Origin: CALBPI01 sp039033995
GTDB taxonomy: Bacteria; Pseudomonadota; Gammaproteobacteria; Steroidobacterales; Woeseiaceae
Direction of reading: 5' to 3'
NCBI GenBank assembly: GCA_039033995.1
Contig: JBCCBP010000018.1
Coordinates: 3,051 to 67,050, forward strand
Length of the DNA stretch: 64,000 nt
Part shown: positions 51,803 to 59,785 of the stretch, in pieces
Layout: the number at the start of each line of letters is the position of its first letter
How positions within the stretch are numbered: the stretch's first letter is position 1
The notes under the pieces: model-generated
What the model saw: only the letters and a program-made list of their open reading frames with translations
What the model was told of the DNA's origin: nothing
Databases searched by the model: none
Translations under genes and position numbers: made by a program

Positions 51803-52743
51803 TGAGCAATATTCTGATTATCGGTGAGCACAGCGAGGGTTCACTCAACGCTGCAGTCGCCAAATGCGTTGCCTGCGCATCATCTATCTCCGGCGCAGAG
51901 ATCCATGTCATGGTGCTGGGCGATGATGTCGCGGCGATCGCGGCGCAAGCCGCCGCTCTCGAAGGCGTCAGCAAGGTGTTGACCGTAGAAGCCGCACACA
52001 ACGCAGCACCGTTGGCAGCAGTGCTGGCACCTCAAATCGCTGAGCTTGCCGCCGACTATGATTACGTGTTTGGGCCATCGACGACATTCGGCAAAGATCT
52101 CGTGCCGCGCGTAGCCGCATTGCTCGACGTCAATCAGTTGTCTGACATTATGGACGTGGTTGACGCACGCACTTTCAAACGCCCGATCTACGCTGGCAAT
52201 GCGATTACAACCGTATCTGTCAAACCCGACTATAAAGTGGTCGCGACAGTGCGAGCCGCATCTTATAAAGCGGTTGGAGATCAAACGCCGGCGCCGGTGG
52301 AAGCGTTTGCTTGTACCGCAGAAACACCGGACCACAGCCGTTTCGTCTCTGTTCAAACAGGCAGTTCGGATCGTCCGGACCTACAAACCGCGCCCAAAGT
52401 TGTTTCGGGCGGACGGGCGCTGGGCAGCGAAGAGAATTTCAAGATTATTTTCGATCTGGCGGACAAGCTCGGTGCTGGTGTTGGCGCCTCTCGCGCCGCG
52501 GTGGACGCAGGTTATGTCCCGAATGAACTACAGGTTGGGCAAACCGGAAAGATCATCGCGCCTGAGCTCTACATTGCGATCGGCATCTCGGGCGCTATCC
52601 AGCACCTGACCGGCATCAAGGATGCCGGTACCATTGTTGCGATCAACAAGGACGAAGATGCTCCGATTTTCGAGGTGGCAGATATCGGACTCGTTGGCGA
52701 CTTGTTCAAGGTCATTCCTGAGCTGGAAGCCGCTCTCGGCTAA
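51802..52743 (+). CDS. etfA: Electron transfer flavoprotein alpha subunit
   Basis: The 313-residue FAD-binding subunit. Signature elements are GRALGSEENF, LGAGVGASRAAVDAGYVPNELQVGQTGK shortened to GASRAAVDAGYVPN...QVGQTGKI, and ELYIAIGISGAIQHLTGIKD. It ends with the usual VIPELEAAL. Two acyl-CoA dehydrogenase genes in the window are its likely donors. Confidence 0.96.
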   Translation: MSNILIIGEHSEGSLNAAVAKCVACASSISGAEIHVMVLGDDVAAIAAQAAALEGVSKVLTVEAAHNAAPLAAVLAPQIAELAADYDYVFGPSTTFGKDLVPRVAALLDVNQLSDIMDVVDARTFKRPIYAGNAITTVSVKPDYKVVATVRAASYKAVGDQTPAPVEAFACTAETPDHSRFVSVQTGSSDRPDLQTAPKVVSGGRALGSEENFKIIFDLADKLGAGVGASRAAVDAGYVPNELQVGQTGKIIAPELYIAIGISGAIQHLTGIKDAGTIVAINKDEDAPIFEVADIGLVGDLFKVIPELEAALG

Positions 52744-52767
52744 CCGTCTGCGGGCAGCGCGGACACA

Positions 52768-52799
52768 GGCGCCACACCGGAAGGTGTGGCGCCTTTTTT
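52768..52799 (+). terminator. Rho-independent terminator of etfBA
   Basis: An 11-bp perfect stem GGCGCCACACC/GGTGTGGCGCC with a GGAA loop, followed by TTTTTT. The end touches the stop codon of the convergent membrane-protein gene. Confidence 0.92.
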
Positions 52800-53442
52800 A
52801 TTGCATCAATGGAATGGCGAGCAAAACAGCGCACAAACTCCCAGCGACGAACGGACGAAATCGCCGCATGAGTCGTTTCAGGGTCGCTTCGCGAGTCGGG
52901 TGTGTCCCATGGCCAACGATGTGCTCTGCAACGACCAATGCGCCTCGCAAATAGCCGCGTCCAGCCAGAAAAAAACCGAACATCAACGCCAGTAATAGCG
53001 CACCGACCGCATAGTTATGAACGAGCTGCCACGAGATCTGTCGAACTGCGATGACACCAAGTGCGGCTAACGCCATGGCAATCAAGATAGCGCCCACGTT
53101 CTCCGCGCGACGTAGCAGACGCCGCCCTGGCAGCTCCCGAAATAATAACGTAATGACGACGAGCACCAGATAGCCCAGGCCAAAAATCGCCAAGAGCGGC
53201 TTGAGTGGGATACTGCGCATAAAGGGGAATCGATCATAGTCGCCGAACGACAAACCACCGGCAAGTAACATCAGCGTCAGACATACCAGCAAGACGCTGT
53301 TAGTCACTCGCATACGTAGCGCCACCCGCTGGCGCTCACGCAGGGCACGTGTGTGCTGCGTCAGCCAGATCGAGTCGACCATCAGTCGCAGCGCCGCAAC
53401 ACACCAAGCCAGTGCGGCAAGCAACCCGAACCAAACCAACAT
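52798..53442 (-). CDS. Multi-pass membrane protein of unknown function
   Basis: A 214-residue protein with about five to six hydrophobic helices (for example LVWFGLLAALAWCVAALRL, VLLVCLTLMLLAGGL, LLAIFGLGYLVLVVITLLF, ILIAMALAALGVIAV, AVGALLLALMFGFFLAG, and a last one near the C-terminus). Loops are Arg-rich (HTRALRERQRVALRMR, GRRLLRRAE). I do not recognise a family. It lies 36 bp downstream of nothing co-directional except the region after the peroxiredoxin gene; its stop lies in the etfA terminator. Confidence 0.6.
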   Translation of the reverse strand: MLVWFGLLAALAWCVAALRLMVDSIWLTQHTRALRERQRVALRMRVTNSVLLVCLTLMLLAGGLSFGDYDRFPFMRSIPLKPLLAIFGLGYLVLVVITLLFRELPGRRLLRRAENVGAILIAMALAALGVIAVRQISWQLVHNYAVGALLLALMFGFFLAGRGYLRGALVVAEHIVGHGTHPTREATLKRLMRRFRPFVAGSLCAVLLAIPLMQ

Positions 53443-53478
53443 GCGATGAAACGCTTATCGGGCGTTGATACGCGTCGC

Positions 53479-53961
53479 TCAGAGCTGCTCGAGTACGGCC
53501 TCTGCCGCGCTGACCTTGAACTCCCCAGGCCCCTCTACGGCAACGATGGTCGCTTTGCCATCATCGACGACAATCGCGAAGCGCTGCCCACGAATACCCA
53601 TCCCGAATCCAGACCCATCCATTTCAAGGCCTAAGGCCTTGCTGTAATCGCCGTTGCCATCCGCCAACATAACAACACTGTCGCCGACAGAACGTGACTT
53701 ACCCCAGGCGTCCATTACGAACACGTCATTCACGGCCATACAAGCCACCGTATCAACGCCTTTGTCGATAAACGCTTGTGCATGATCAACGTAACCGGGC
53801 AGGTGATTCATCGAGCAGGTCGGCGTAAACGCACCGGGGACCGAGAACAATACGACTCGCTTGCCGGCAAAAAGCTGCTCTGTCGTCATTTGTCCCGGAC
53901 CATTTTCTGTCATTACACCGAAACCGCCTTCCGGCATTGTGTCGCCTACTTGAATTGCCAT
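53479..53961 (-). CDS. Peroxiredoxin (Prx5 type)
   Basis: A 160-residue thiol peroxidase that reduces peroxides. The peroxidatic Cys49 lies in VPGAFTPTCS, and Arg and Trp residues typical of Prx5 follow (DAWGKSRS). DTVACMAVNDVFVMDAWG carries the second conserved Cys. There is no C-terminal glutaredoxin domain. GGGAGC lies upstream of the ATG. A short hairpin (GGCGC...GCGCC, 54003-54017) stands between it and the HMG-CoA lyase gene. Confidence 0.93.
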   Translation of the reverse strand: MAIQVGDTMPEGGFGVMTENGPGQMTTEQLFAGKRVVLFSVPGAFTPTCSMNHLPGYVDHAQAFIDKGVDTVACMAVNDVFVMDAWGKSRSVGDSVVMLADGNGDYSKALGLEMDGSGFGMGIRGQRFAIVVDDGKATIVAVEGPGEFKVSAAEAVLEQL

Positions 53962-54059
53962 GAGATTAATTGCTCCCTGATTGAAATGAAAATTGTCAAA
54001 GGCGCCGAAAAGCGCCGCTGAACTCCGAGCATGACGCGAACAAAAACGCGAGGTCGTCG

Positions 54060-54986
54060 CTACACGGCTGCTAGGCCAATGCTGCCTGGAAAATTACCGG
54101 CCTTCGGTAACATGGCCGGGACATCATGCTCCAGCACATCCGTAAGCCATCGACTGATCGCCATGATGGCGTCCAGATCGATACCGGTTTCAAAACCGGA
54201 TCGATGCAACAGGTACAGCAAATCGTCCGACGCGATATTGCCGGTTGCAGCGGGTGCAAAGGGGCAACCGCCTATGCCACCAATACTGGCGTCCAGCGCC
54301 GTAACACCAGCCGCGACTGCCGCTGCTGCATTGGCAATCCCTGTGTTTCGCGTATTGTGAAAATGGCAACGCAGCGGCACGTTTGGCAGCACGTCACGCA
54401 ATCGCGCCACCAGTCGTGTGACTTGCGCTGGGACCCCGACACCAATGCTATCGGCCAACGCCAACTCATCGGGTTCGGCCGCCGCGACAGCCTTGGCGAT
54501 ATCTACCACTCGATCCTCACTGACATCACCCTCAAAAGGACATCCGAATGCCGCGGAAATAGTGACACCGGCACGAATTCCAGCGGACTTGGCTTGCGCT
54601 GCGATGGCCAACCAGTCGTCGATCGATTGTGCAGTCGGTACACCCTGATTACGCTGGTTATAGGTGTCGCTCGCCACGACAGGCATTGTGATTTCATCAA
54701 CGCCCGCGGCCTTTGCGCGGTCAAAACCGCGCTGGTTGAGCACCAAGCCTATGTAGTCAACGTCTTCACGCGCGGGCAACAACGCCATCAGGGCCTCCGC
54801 ATCGGCCATCTGCGGTACTCGTTTTGGGTGAACGAAACTCGTCACTTCGATGCGACGTACGCCAGCGTCGATCGCTCGGGTAATCAGGGTCGCCTTTTGC
54901 TCCGTCGACAAAAGCTTCGGCTCAGACTGTAGACCGTCGCGCGGACTGACCTCGACGACACTGATTGGGGGTTGCTCCTGAATCAT
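54060..54986 (-). CDS. mvaB: Hydroxymethylglutaryl-CoA lyase
   Basis: Cleaves HMG-CoA to acetyl-CoA and acetoacetate, the last step of leucine breakdown. The 308-residue TIM-barrel enzyme has EVSPRDGLQSEP at the N-terminus (metal and substrate binding), EVTSFVHPKRVPQMAD, HFHNTRNTG (metal His pair), and the Cys signature GGIGGCPFAPAATGNIA. The other leucine-pathway genes (MCC subunits) are not in the window, but an acyl-CoA dehydrogenase gene is divergent from it. Confidence 0.94.
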   Translation of the reverse strand: MIQEQPPISVVEVSPRDGLQSEPKLLSTEQKATLITRAIDAGVRRIEVTSFVHPKRVPQMADAEALMALLPAREDVDYIGLVLNQRGFDRAKAAGVDEITMPVVASDTYNQRNQGVPTAQSIDDWLAIAAQAKSAGIRAGVTISAAFGCPFEGDVSEDRVVDIAKAVAAAEPDELALADSIGVGVPAQVTRLVARLRDVLPNVPLRCHFHNTRNTGIANAAAAVAAGVTALDASIGGIGGCPFAPAATGNIASDDLLYLLHRSGFETGIDLDAIMAISRWLTDVLEHDVPAMLPKAGNFPGSIGLAAV

Positions 54987-55042
54987 CCGCAGATGCTATC
55001 AGAAATTGGTCGGACACTGGTTCGACTCCGTGTTTTGTTGCA

Positions 55043-55071
55043 TTGCACCAAATTTGAATCTCGATTAAAAT
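55043..55071 (+). promoter_or_regulatory. Probable sigma70 promoter of the acyl-CoA dehydrogenase gene
   Basis: TTGCAC (55043-55048) and TAAAAT (55066-55071) are exactly 17 bp apart and lie 30 bp before the ATG at 55102. Confidence 0.6.
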
Positions 55072-55101
55072 TGCAGGGATAAACATTAAGGAGCCCGATT
55101 C

Positions 55102-56265
55102 ATGCGATTTGAATTAACCGAAGAGCAGCAAATGATCCAGGCGGCAGCGAGAGATTTCGCTCAAAGCGAAATTGTTCCGGTTGCGGCAGAGTTTGATGCT
55201 TCCGGTCAGTTCCCTGTCGCGACAATCGCAAAGGCAGGAGAACTTGGCTTCATGGGCATCGAAGTGCCGACGGAATTCGGTGGCGCAGGACTCGACGCGA
55301 TCTCCTACGCGCTTATGCTCGAGGAAATTGCGGCAGCAGATGGCGCCCACAGCACCATTATTTCGGTGAACAATTCGCTCTATAGCAATGGCATCCTGGG
55401 CTTCGGCACCGACGATCAAAAGCGACAGTTCGTGACACCCGTCGCGACCGGCGAAGCGATTGGTGCCTATGCGTTGACAGAACCGCAGTCCGGTTCCGAC
55501 TCAAGCAACATGCGCTCCCGCGCGGTGCTTTCAGCAGATGGCAGCCACTATGTGATTAACGCCAAAAAATCCTGGATCACCTCCGGTCCTGTGGCCAAGT
55601 TTGTTGTTGTGTTTGCAATGACCGACCCTGACGCCGGCGCCCGGGGCGTTTCGGCATTCGTTGTGGATACCGACCAACCCGGATTCAGCCGCGGTAAGAC
55701 AGAACCAAAACTGGGTATACGGGCCTCCGCTACTTGCGAGATCGAGCTGACGGATTATCGGTGCCCGGTCGAACATCGCCTGGGCGAAGAAGGCGAAGGA
55801 TTCAAGATTGCGATGACCGTGCTGGATGCCGGTCGCATCGGCATCGCGGCGCAAGCGATAGGAATCGCTCGGGCCGCCTATGAAGCCAGCGTGCAGTACG
55901 CGCAAGAGCGTATCGCATTTGGCGCACCCATCGGCTCTTTCCAGATGAACCAGGCAAAGATCGCCGACATGAAGACCCGTCTCGAGGCAGCACGGTTACT
56001 CACGCTGCAAGCCGCCTGGTCAAAAGACGCGGCCAAAAAGTCCGGACGACGGAATACGCTGAACGCCAGCATGGCCAAGTTGTATGCGTCAGAAGCAGCA
56101 ATGTTTATCACGCATGCTGCGGTCCAGATGCATGGCGGTATGGGTTACAGCAAAGAGCTTCCCGTCGAGCGCTATTTCCGCGATGCGAAGATCACCGAGA
56201 TTTATGAAGGCACGAGTGAAATCCAGCGTATGGTGATTGCGCGCGCTGAGACAGGCCTACGCTAA
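55102..56265 (+). CDS. Acyl-CoA dehydrogenase (short-/branched-chain type)
   Basis: A 387-residue FAD enzyme that makes 2,3-enoyl-CoA and passes electrons to ETF. It has the three-domain ACAD pattern: LTEEQQMIQAAARDFAQSEI, AYALTEPQSGSDSSNMR, NAKKSWITSG, RIAFGAPIGSFQMNQAKIADM shortened to RIAFGAPIGSFQMNQ, MHGGMGYSKELPVERYFRD shortened to HGGMGYSKELPVER, and the catalytic Glu in IYEGTSEIQRMVIA. Length and the Glu position fit the butyryl-CoA or 2-methylacyl-CoA group. AAGGAG stands nine bases before the ATG. Divergence from the HMG-CoA lyase gene hints at amino-acid catabolism. Confidence 0.92.
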   Translation: MRFELTEEQQMIQAAARDFAQSEIVPVAAEFDASGQFPVATIAKAGELGFMGIEVPTEFGGAGLDAISYALMLEEIAAADGAHSTIISVNNSLYSNGILGFGTDDQKRQFVTPVATGEAIGAYALTEPQSGSDSSNMRSRAVLSADGSHYVINAKKSWITSGPVAKFVVVFAMTDPDAGARGVSAFVVDTDQPGFSRGKTEPKLGIRASATCEIELTDYRCPVEHRLGEEGEGFKIAMTVLDAGRIGIAAQAIGIARAAYEASVQYAQERIAFGAPIGSFQMNQAKIADMKTRLEAARLLTLQAAWSKDAAKKSGRRNTLNASMAKLYASEAAMFITHAAVQMHGGMGYSKELPVERYFRDAKITEIYEGTSEIQRMVIARAETGLR

Positions 56266-56324
56266 CATCGCCATCACCGTCGCACGCACGAACCGGCGCG
56301 ACGATGGATCGGAAAGCGGAGTGA

Positions 56325-56645
56325 CTAGAGGTCGTTCTGTGCGACGTGAACGACGAGACCGTCCATGTCTTCTGTGATTTCGATCTGGCAGGTCAATCGA
56401 CTGTTGTCTTTCCGGTCGTAAGCGGCATCTAGCATGCTGTCTTCCATGTCATCCATCTCGGGCAACTTGCCTTGCCATGCGGGATCGACGTAACTATGGC
56501 AGGTCGCGCAAGCGCAAGCGCCGCCACACTCTGCCAGAATACCGTCAATACCATTGTTGATGGCAGCTTCCATTACCGTGTAGCCAACGTCGGCCTGAAC
56601 TTCTTTTCGATTGTCGTCCTGATCGACGAACACAATGGTTGGCAT
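56325..56645 (-). CDS. Adrenodoxin-type [2Fe-2S] ferredoxin
   Basis: A 106-residue electron carrier. The cluster ligands are Cys40, Cys46, Cys49 and Cys86 (CGGACACATC, then LTCQI), the C-x5-C-x2-C spacing of the vertebrate/adrenodoxin class. The acidic stretch PEMDDMEDSMLD is the usual redox-partner surface. Partners are often cytochrome P450 systems or iron-sulfur assembly; no such gene is adjacent. It stands alone between convergent and co-directional genes. Confidence 0.93.
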   Translation of the reverse strand: MPTIVFVDQDDNRKEVQADVGYTVMEAAINNGIDGILAECGGACACATCHSYVDPAWQGKLPEMDDMEDSMLDAAYDRKDNSRLTCQIEITEDMDGLVVHVAQNDL

Positions 56646-56704
56646 ACTCTATCTCCAATCACAAACCATAAACGAATTGGGGGCGATACCCATATTTTCA
56701 ATGC

Positions 56705-56736
56705 AAAAAAAATGGTGGGCAAAAGCCCACCATTTT
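56705..56736 (-). terminator. Terminator of the TonB-system operon
   Basis: A 12-bp stem AAAATGGTGGGC/GCCCACCATTTT with an AAAA (minus: TTTT) loop, followed on the minus strand by a T-tract, 20 bp after the TPR-protein stop codon. Confidence 0.88.
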
Positions 56737-56755
56737 CGAGTTAACCTGTAGCCCC

Positions 56756-58138
56756 TTACGGTGCGGCGTCAGCAGCGGGTTCCTCGGTCGTGCTGTCGTC
56801 ACCGCTTTCTTCGGCTTCCGGTTCAGGCGCCGCGTCGCGACGTGCTTGTTGGCGCGCGATACGCAGTTGCTCCAAGCGCGCTTCGTCAGACTCGATCACC
56901 TTGATCCACTGGCGGCCCAGCGTGGCACTGCGCTCATCGTTCGTCGCCTTACGAAACTCCTGTTTGGCCGCGCTCAGGCGGTTCAAGTTGTACAAGCACA
57001 TGCCGACCGTGATGTTGCTGTCCGACGGACGTTGTAGCCCGCCTTTACGAATACTGGATCGGCCCGCATCCACACACTCCGAGTACTGATCCGTATTCAG
57101 ATAAGAAATCGCCAGGCGAGCATCCAGATCACCATCAGAGCTCAGGCGGGCCGCTTCGCGCAACGCGGGAATCGCTTTCATATCTTCCGCAGCAAGCGCC
57201 CATGCCTGAGAGAGCAGACGGTAGTTCTTGGCGTCTTTGCCAATCGATCCGCTGTTCATGCCCTCTTCCAGCACAACGGCGGCCTTGTAAGGCACTTCAC
57301 CCTGCAAGTACAGCTGTGCCATCGTGACCAGCTCGGACTCGGTACTCAGGACACCTGCGGTGTACATCGCCTCGTAAACAGACAGCATATTGCGCTCTTC
57401 GTCGAGTTCCGAGAAGATCCCGCCGAGTGCCATCCAATACGACTTCTTGGGCCAACCCGCAATCAGCAGTTTCAGTGTGTCACGGACACAACGATAGTCC
57501 TCGATTTGGTAACACGCGTAGTACTTGAGGTTGTACCAGTCTTCTTTGATTTCTGTGCCGCGGCGTGTTGCTTCCGCAATCGCTGTATTCAATGGCGAAA
57601 TCATCTTTTGGAACTGCCCGATTTGCGAGTATGCCTGCGCCAATAACACATAAGGCTCAGGTGGCGGATTATTCGCTTCAGCGAACCAACGATCCAGATA
57701 TTCAATCGTTTTCTGGTAGTTTTCCTGCGTCGCATACAACTGCGCGACGGTGTAGATCGTCTGTGTCCGCATCTGCGGTTCAACTTCCGGAATATCGATC
57801 AGCTCCTGATAGGAGCGAATCGCACAGTTGACATCGCCGCTGCTATAGCAAATGAAGCCTTTGAAGTTGAGCACGTTGCCACGTTCAAAAGACGTCAGTT
57901 CATCCCGCAACAGGCCATCGATGATCCGACCTGCACCGGCGAAGTCCTCGGCATCAACCGCCTCCTGCGCTTTGGTCAGCTTGTCGTAGACCGCTTTCGA
58001 TAGGGCCTCCGCTTTCTTGGTCTCACGCTGCGGTGGCTCATCGTCTTGTGCCAGCGCGGCCGTTGAGCCCAGCATCATTGCGGCCACACTCATCGCAATG
58101 AATGCACGTCGCATCAGGCCGAATGTAAATCTAGTCAT
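56756..58138 (-). CDS. Periplasmic tetratricopeptide-repeat protein of the TonB cluster
   Basis: A 460-residue exported protein. The signal peptide (MRRAFIAMSVAAMMLGSTAALAQ) is followed by about 400 residues of TPR-like helical repeats (YDKLTKAQEAVDAEDFAGA, YTVAQLYATQENYQKTIEYL, VLLAQAYSQIGQFQKM). An acidic, Ala-rich tail (PEPEAEESGDDSTTEEPAAD) ends it. Vibrio TonB2 systems have a similar TPR protein in the same place, needed for TonB-dependent uptake. ATG 58138 has AAGGG upstream. Confidence 0.85.
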   Translation of the reverse strand: MTRFTFGLMRRAFIAMSVAAMMLGSTAALAQDDEPPQRETKKAEALSKAVYDKLTKAQEAVDAEDFAGAGRIIDGLLRDELTSFERGNVLNFKGFICYSSGDVNCAIRSYQELIDIPEVEPQMRTQTIYTVAQLYATQENYQKTIEYLDRWFAEANNPPPEPYVLLAQAYSQIGQFQKMISPLNTAIAEATRRGTEIKEDWYNLKYYACYQIEDYRCVRDTLKLLIAGWPKKSYWMALGGIFSELDEERNMLSVYEAMYTAGVLSTESELVTMAQLYLQGEVPYKAAVVLEEGMNSGSIGKDAKNYRLLSQAWALAAEDMKAIPALREAARLSSDGDLDARLAISYLNTDQYSECVDAGRSSIRKGGLQRPSDSNITVGMCLYNLNRLSAAKQEFRKATNDERSATLGRQWIKVIESDEARLEQLRIARQQARRDAAPEPEAEESGDDSTTEEPAADAAP

Positions 58139-58183
58139 GCTCGCTACCCTTGCCAACGAAGAACGGTCGCCGGCAGATCAAAG

Positions 58184-58783
58184 TTATTTCTGCAGTTCGA
58201 ATCGAATGCGCGTTTCCACACCTGGCACTTCCACCGGTTGTCCATCGACGACCCGAGGCTTGTACTTGAATTTCAGTACCGCATTGGTGGCCGCTCGATT
58301 GAATAGGCTACTGGTCGAGTAAGTCACAGTCGGATCTTTAACGGTACCGGATGTGGTTACCGTAAACATCATGTCCACATAGCCTTCGAGACCGCGCGAC
58401 AGCGCGCGGTTCGGATACACCGGTGCGACCCGAACGATCGGCAGGTACTCACCATCGGAATAGCTCAGAGAGCCAGGCCCCGCGATGTCCGTGCCCGTGC
58501 TCACTGTCGGTGCGCGCACGCCGATGGTCGCGACGTCAGGATTGACGTTATCCATCGGTGGTGGCGGCACGTCGGGTGGCGGCGTTTCCGGCTTTTGCGG
58601 TTTCTCCGGCTTGCGCTCCTCGCGGTTGACCACTTCCTGCGGTGGCACGCGCACGAAGTCGAGCATTTGACGATCGCGCGGGTCTTGTAATACCTGCTCA
58701 CCACTTTCGATCAGGAAGTTCATCAAAAACAGTAGAAAGCTGGTTACCACTGCGCCGGACACCAATCCGATGAGATATCTCAT
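58184..58783 (-). CDS. tonB: TonB energy transducer (TonB2-like, short)
   Basis: A 199-residue protein with one N-terminal anchor (LIGLVSGAVVTSFLLFLMNFL), a Pro/Lys/Glu-rich periplasmic spacer (EERKPEKPQKPETPPPDV and PPPPMDN), and the TonB C-terminal domain (PVYPNRALSRGLEGYVDMMF, then FKYKPRVVDGQPVEV). The short length matches TonB2 proteins, which work with TtpC. It carries proton-motive energy to outer-membrane receptors. Confidence 0.92.
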   Translation of the reverse strand: MRYLIGLVSGAVVTSFLLFLMNFLIESGEQVLQDPRDRQMLDFVRVPPQEVVNREERKPEKPQKPETPPPDVPPPPMDNVNPDVATIGVRAPTVSTGTDIAGPGSLSYSDGEYLPIVRVAPVYPNRALSRGLEGYVDMMFTVTTSGTVKDPTVTYSTSSLFNRAATNAVLKFKYKPRVVDGQPVEVPGVETRIRFELQK

Positions 58784-58816
58784 GTGCCTTTCCTCTTACT
58801 CAATGATCGCCACTAC

Positions 58817-59227
58817 TTATTGATTCGCAGCTAACGAAACATTCTCAACGCCGGCCTCGCGTGCCGCATTCATGACTGTCACAAGCGTCTCATTGTTCGA
58901 CTTCTTGTCGGCCTGAATGACGACGGATCCCTTCGGATTCTCAGCGTGCAGGCGTTCAATGTTGGCGCGTACCGCACGTGGGTCGATACGTCGACGGTCA
59001 ATCCAGATCTCATTCGTATCACCAATGGCGACCAGAATGTTCGCATCATCAACCTTGTTAGCTGTTGGTGCATCCGGACGGTTAACGTCCAACCCGGTTT
59101 CCTTGATAAACGATGCCGTGACGATAAAGAAGATGAGCATAATGAAGACGACGTCCAGCATGGGCGTCAAATCAATCGCGCTTTCTTCCTCTTCAACTGC
59201 GCCGATGGCGCCATTTGATTTACGCAT
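58817..59227 (-). CDS. exbD: Biopolymer transport protein ExbD
   Basis: A 136-residue bitopic protein. The single helix includes IDLTPMLDVVFIMLIFFIVTAS, shortened here to TPMLDVVFIMLIFFIV, with the conserved Asp for proton flow. The periplasmic domain includes GSVVIQADKKSNNETLVTVM shortened to VVIQADKKS. It forms the motor with the adjacent ExbB. Confidence 0.94.
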   Translation of the reverse strand: MRKSNGAIGAVEEEESAIDLTPMLDVVFIMLIFFIVTASFIKETGLDVNRPDAPTANKVDDANILVAIGDTNEIWIDRRRIDPRAVRANIERLHAENPKGSVVIQADKKSNNETLVTVMNAAREAGVENVSLAANQ

Positions 59228-59248
59228 GTTGCGTTCCTCTATATTTAC

Positions 59249-59776
59249 TTAGTGATCCATCGTCAACGAGTCTTCGAGCAGTTCGATTTCTCGCTCAGAC
59301 CGTCGGGTCAGAATGGTGATCAACAGTACACCGGACAGCGCGCCCACCATGCCCGCCATTGTCGGGATAGTGGCCGATGACACGCCGTCGGCCATCGAAC
59401 GAACATTACCCGAACCGGACAGCGCCATGACTTCAAACACACGAATCATGCCGGTCACCGTGCCCATCAGGCCGAGCAATGGACACAGCGCGACCAGGGT
59501 CTTGATGTATGACAACCACTGCTCGCTCGCCAATTCCACCTCAGAAACGATTGCCTCGCGAATGCGATGCGCATTCCACGAGCGACGCTCGGAGCGCGCT
59601 TCCCATTTCGCACGCGCTGCGTCAATGAGCTTGGGCAGTCCCGTGCGATAGAAAATGGTGCGCTCCACGATTAAGAACCACATGACGAATATGGTGACGG
59701 CGATCGCTTTAAGCAGCGGACCGCCCGCCTCCATGAAATCACGAACGGATAGAAACTGATCTTCTAACCAACGCAT
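59249..59776 (-). CDS. exbB: MotA/TolQ/ExbB proton channel family protein (ExbB2-like)
   Basis: A 175-residue three-helix motor subunit. The N-terminal helix (AVTIFVMWFLIVERTIFY) and the channel helices (YIKTLVALCPLLGLMGTVTGMI and AGMVGALSGVLLITI) are standard. It is one of two ExbB-type proteins in the operon, with ExbD and TonB next to it. Confidence 0.92.
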   Translation of the reverse strand: MRWLEDQFLSVRDFMEAGGPLLKAIAVTIFVMWFLIVERTIFYRTGLPKLIDAARAKWEARSERRSWNAHRIREAIVSEVELASEQWLSYIKTLVALCPLLGLMGTVTGMIRVFEVMALSGSGNVRSMADGVSSATIPTMAGMVGALSGVLLITILTRRSEREIELLEDSLTMDH

Positions 59777-59785
59777 GTGTGGCTC

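Noticed and set aside
55010..55035. tRNA T-arm-like sequence GGTTCGACTCC on the plus strand
   Set aside because: The flanks do not pair as a T stem, the upstream bases overlap the HMG-CoA lyase start, and no anticodon or acceptor stem can be formed.
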